In this document: positions 61,985-64,000 of the stretch, piece after piece
How the letters are laid out: each line of letters begins with the position of its first letter
Numbering within the stretch: position 1 is the stretch's first letter
DNA from: Apostichopus japonicus
Taxonomy: Eukaryota > Echinodermata > Holothuroidea > Aspidochirotida > Stichopodidae
Length of the DNA: 64,000 nucleotides
Assembly: GCF_037975245.1 (NCBI RefSeq)
Contig: NC_092561.1
Span: 5,570,001-5,634,000, forward strand
Direction of reading: 5' to 3'
Made by a program: the position numbers and the translations under genes
The notes under the pieces: model-generated
Told to the model about the DNA's origin: nothing
Database searches by the model: none
What the model saw: the letters and a program-made list of their open reading frames with translations, nothing else

Positions 61985-64000
61985 CCTAATGTTATACCCT
62001 TTTAAGATTGAAGCACCCATGTTGATTTGATGGCAAACCTCTTCGTCTCTGCTTCGGGAATGGTACTTCAGTCACCGCCACCCACACACTGGGAGCTTTT
62101 ACCTGGCATTACTGAGGACAATTGAAGAGGTTGCATGGATGTTTTTCCCATCCCTTTACCGTTGCGTTCACAATTTTAACGCAGTTATCGGCAATTTCGT
62201 TTCGGCTAATATATTCTGAAGGGTTTCGCTATTGGCATATCTTATGGTTTAATTGGCCCCGCACAATATGAAACGCAGATGCGCAAGGCCAAGAAAGGTG
62301 TCGGGTGCCTCGGGGTAAACGTTAAACTGTATTATTTTCAATCCACTTCCTGAGAGAACCGATTATTTCTTCACAAGTGATTCTAACTCTTTTTAGCTAC
62401 ATTTGAATACCCAAAACGGTCAATTTTTGTAAATTGCGTTAACACGATGGTTTATTTACATCATAAAATTAATGAGATTATTCTTGTATTTACCATTCGT
62501 TACTTCGACGAAGATCATGATATGTAAATTTTGCAACCCCACGACCACCACTTTCAACATAGCGATATCGATTTGTTTTTATGAGAGGGACAACGGAACG
62601 TGCGACTATATTTGTGTCTATTGATTGGCTATTGTGCATATGAATATACATTTCCAGACAATCACCAACAAGTTTCGATCCCAAATATCAATAAGGAATT
62701 GTTCTTTTTTGTGACTTTAAGATTATATGCGAAGGAAGTGTGTTGTTTTGTTCATGGAAATGCACTTTCCATTGGATATACCCTTAAAATTTATGCCCAA
62801 CGTCTAACGTCATTACCTAATGTTGGAAAATGCATATTCATAGTTGCAAAATAAAACGTCAGCCAGTTGGGACAATTTCCTAATGCTAAAACCTCTCCAA
62901 ACTGTCATCCCATATCATGTTTCAAAGCACTCGTATTGACAGTACAAACAGTTCACTAACCTTTATTTGATAGAAACATGATATTCATACTGCTCATATA
63001 CTGGCAATACAAGTGCTTTTGGGAAGCGGGTCATGAAAGTTCAATTTCGAGAAAAAAAATGTCCACACTGGGTGAAAAAGTTGCTGCAATCCTTCATGCT
63101 CTGGCTGCTGTTTTCTCGGCGCGTTTGTATTTGGTGGTGGGGACGATTGTGGGACTGTGGTGTGGACCGATCTCGTGGTTTAACGAAGCTTGATTGGTTT
63201 GATTGGTGGGGCTGGCGGACATACGCATATTTTGTTGAAGTACTATACCGTTAGGGAACTTCTGTAGGGATCAGCTTGAGATTACCATGCCATTTTGCCT
63301 TGAAGTGTTGGTTTTCGCTGCGCGCGTCAAAAAAAAAACAAAAAAAAAACACAAATACGTTGTGAGGAAAACACGTTTCTGTTACTATGAAACAGTTACA
63401 ACGAATGGTGACGGCTCGAATAAAGAGCTGTACTACCCATGGTAAACTGAAGCCACCCCTCCCCCCTCCCCCCCCCCCCCCATCATGATGACGTACCGAG
63501 CCGCTCAGCAACGCTATAACTGTAACTATATCACAGCATGGTAAAATACGTTTATGAATAAACCAAAGCAACAGTTAAAACAAAAGACATAACCTGCTCA
63601 ATTAAATCTACGGTGGTGTCCTTTTATAATTTATTGTAGCACAATTTACATTTGCATAGGTACATACGGGAGCACACGTTACTACAGTTAGAACATTATT
63701 ACAAAATAAAAATAAAAGATATTAACAATTTTACATTCTGAACATATTTTTTTATCAGTCAAGTTAAAAATTACTGTTACTGAAACATTGGCTTCTAACA
63801 ATTATTCTTAACAATAAAGAGCGAGAGAATAACAAGTAACCGGAAGTTAAAACGTAACCGGAAGTTAGAAACACATAAACGTTGGTCTGAATTTGGCATG
63901 TTAAAATATATACACTAAAGGAATTAACATAATGATAAATACAATTCCAAAAACTTCTCTGCCTAAAAAACGAATCTGAATCCGTTCAGGACGGTAAATA
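61985..64000. other. Right edge of window, no gene seen
   Basis: Contains a C-rich run at 63455-63481 opposite a GGTGGC-type stretch, and otherwise AT-rich sequence. Short open frames (for example 62978-63193) have no family motif. Part of a neighbouring gene's UTR could lie here, but nothing shows it. Confidence 0.35.

Overview
The window looks like nuclear DNA of a marine invertebrate deuterostome. An echinoderm is my best guess, possibly a sea cucumber, but that is an inference. The reasons are a spliced animal-type NAD+ synthetase gene closely matching the vertebrate protein, a single-exon aminergic GPCR, TTAGGG-type interstitial repeats, and an AT-rich, intron-rich background packed with microsatellites, SINE/LINE remnants and short DNA transposons. 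There are no operons, bacterial genes or CRISPR arrays.

Only two protein-coding loci can be defended. (1) At 1595-17506 (+) lie the last eight exons of NADSYN1, the glutamine-dependent NAD+ synthetase. The N-terminal glutaminase domain and the ATP-pyrophosphatase P-loop exon lie left of the window. All eight exons join in a consistent reading frame and end in a lineage-specific basic C-terminal tail. One intron has a GC-AG donor. The two longest introns carry hAT MITEs, a roughly 0.9 kb polypyrimidine minisatellite and SINE/LINE remnants. (2) At 57195-58553 (+) is an intact intronless rhodopsin-class receptor of the histamine-H3/muscarinic-like aminergic type, with a long proline-rich third intracellular loop.

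Layout: 1-1.6 kb, an intronic foldback element and a LINE tail. 1.6-18.3 kb, the NADSYN1 3' half and candidate 3' UTR. 18.3-57 kb, a long stretch without a recognisable gene, built from TTAA-flanked MITEs (three copies of one family plus a second small one), nested hAT-like elements at 32.1-34.9 kb, further hAT-like elements at 40.6-42.1 and 51.9-52.2 kb, foldbacks, a telomere-like tract at 36.7 kb, many (TA)n arrays and two very long (CAT)n tracts at 23.4-24.2 and 53.5-54.1 kb. 57.2-58.6 kb, the GPCR. 58.6-64 kb, its 3' flank and a degenerate tandem repeat.

The most interesting non-genic signal is a roughly 130-bp module shared by five hAT-like insertions with differing terminal repeats. Its core holds a GCGCCA/TGGCGC hairpin between direct copies of GCTCCGC-type sequence. 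Several of these insertions still show their 8-bp target-site duplications. Long open frames over the (CAT)n and CT-rich tracts are composition artefacts and are not annotated as genes.
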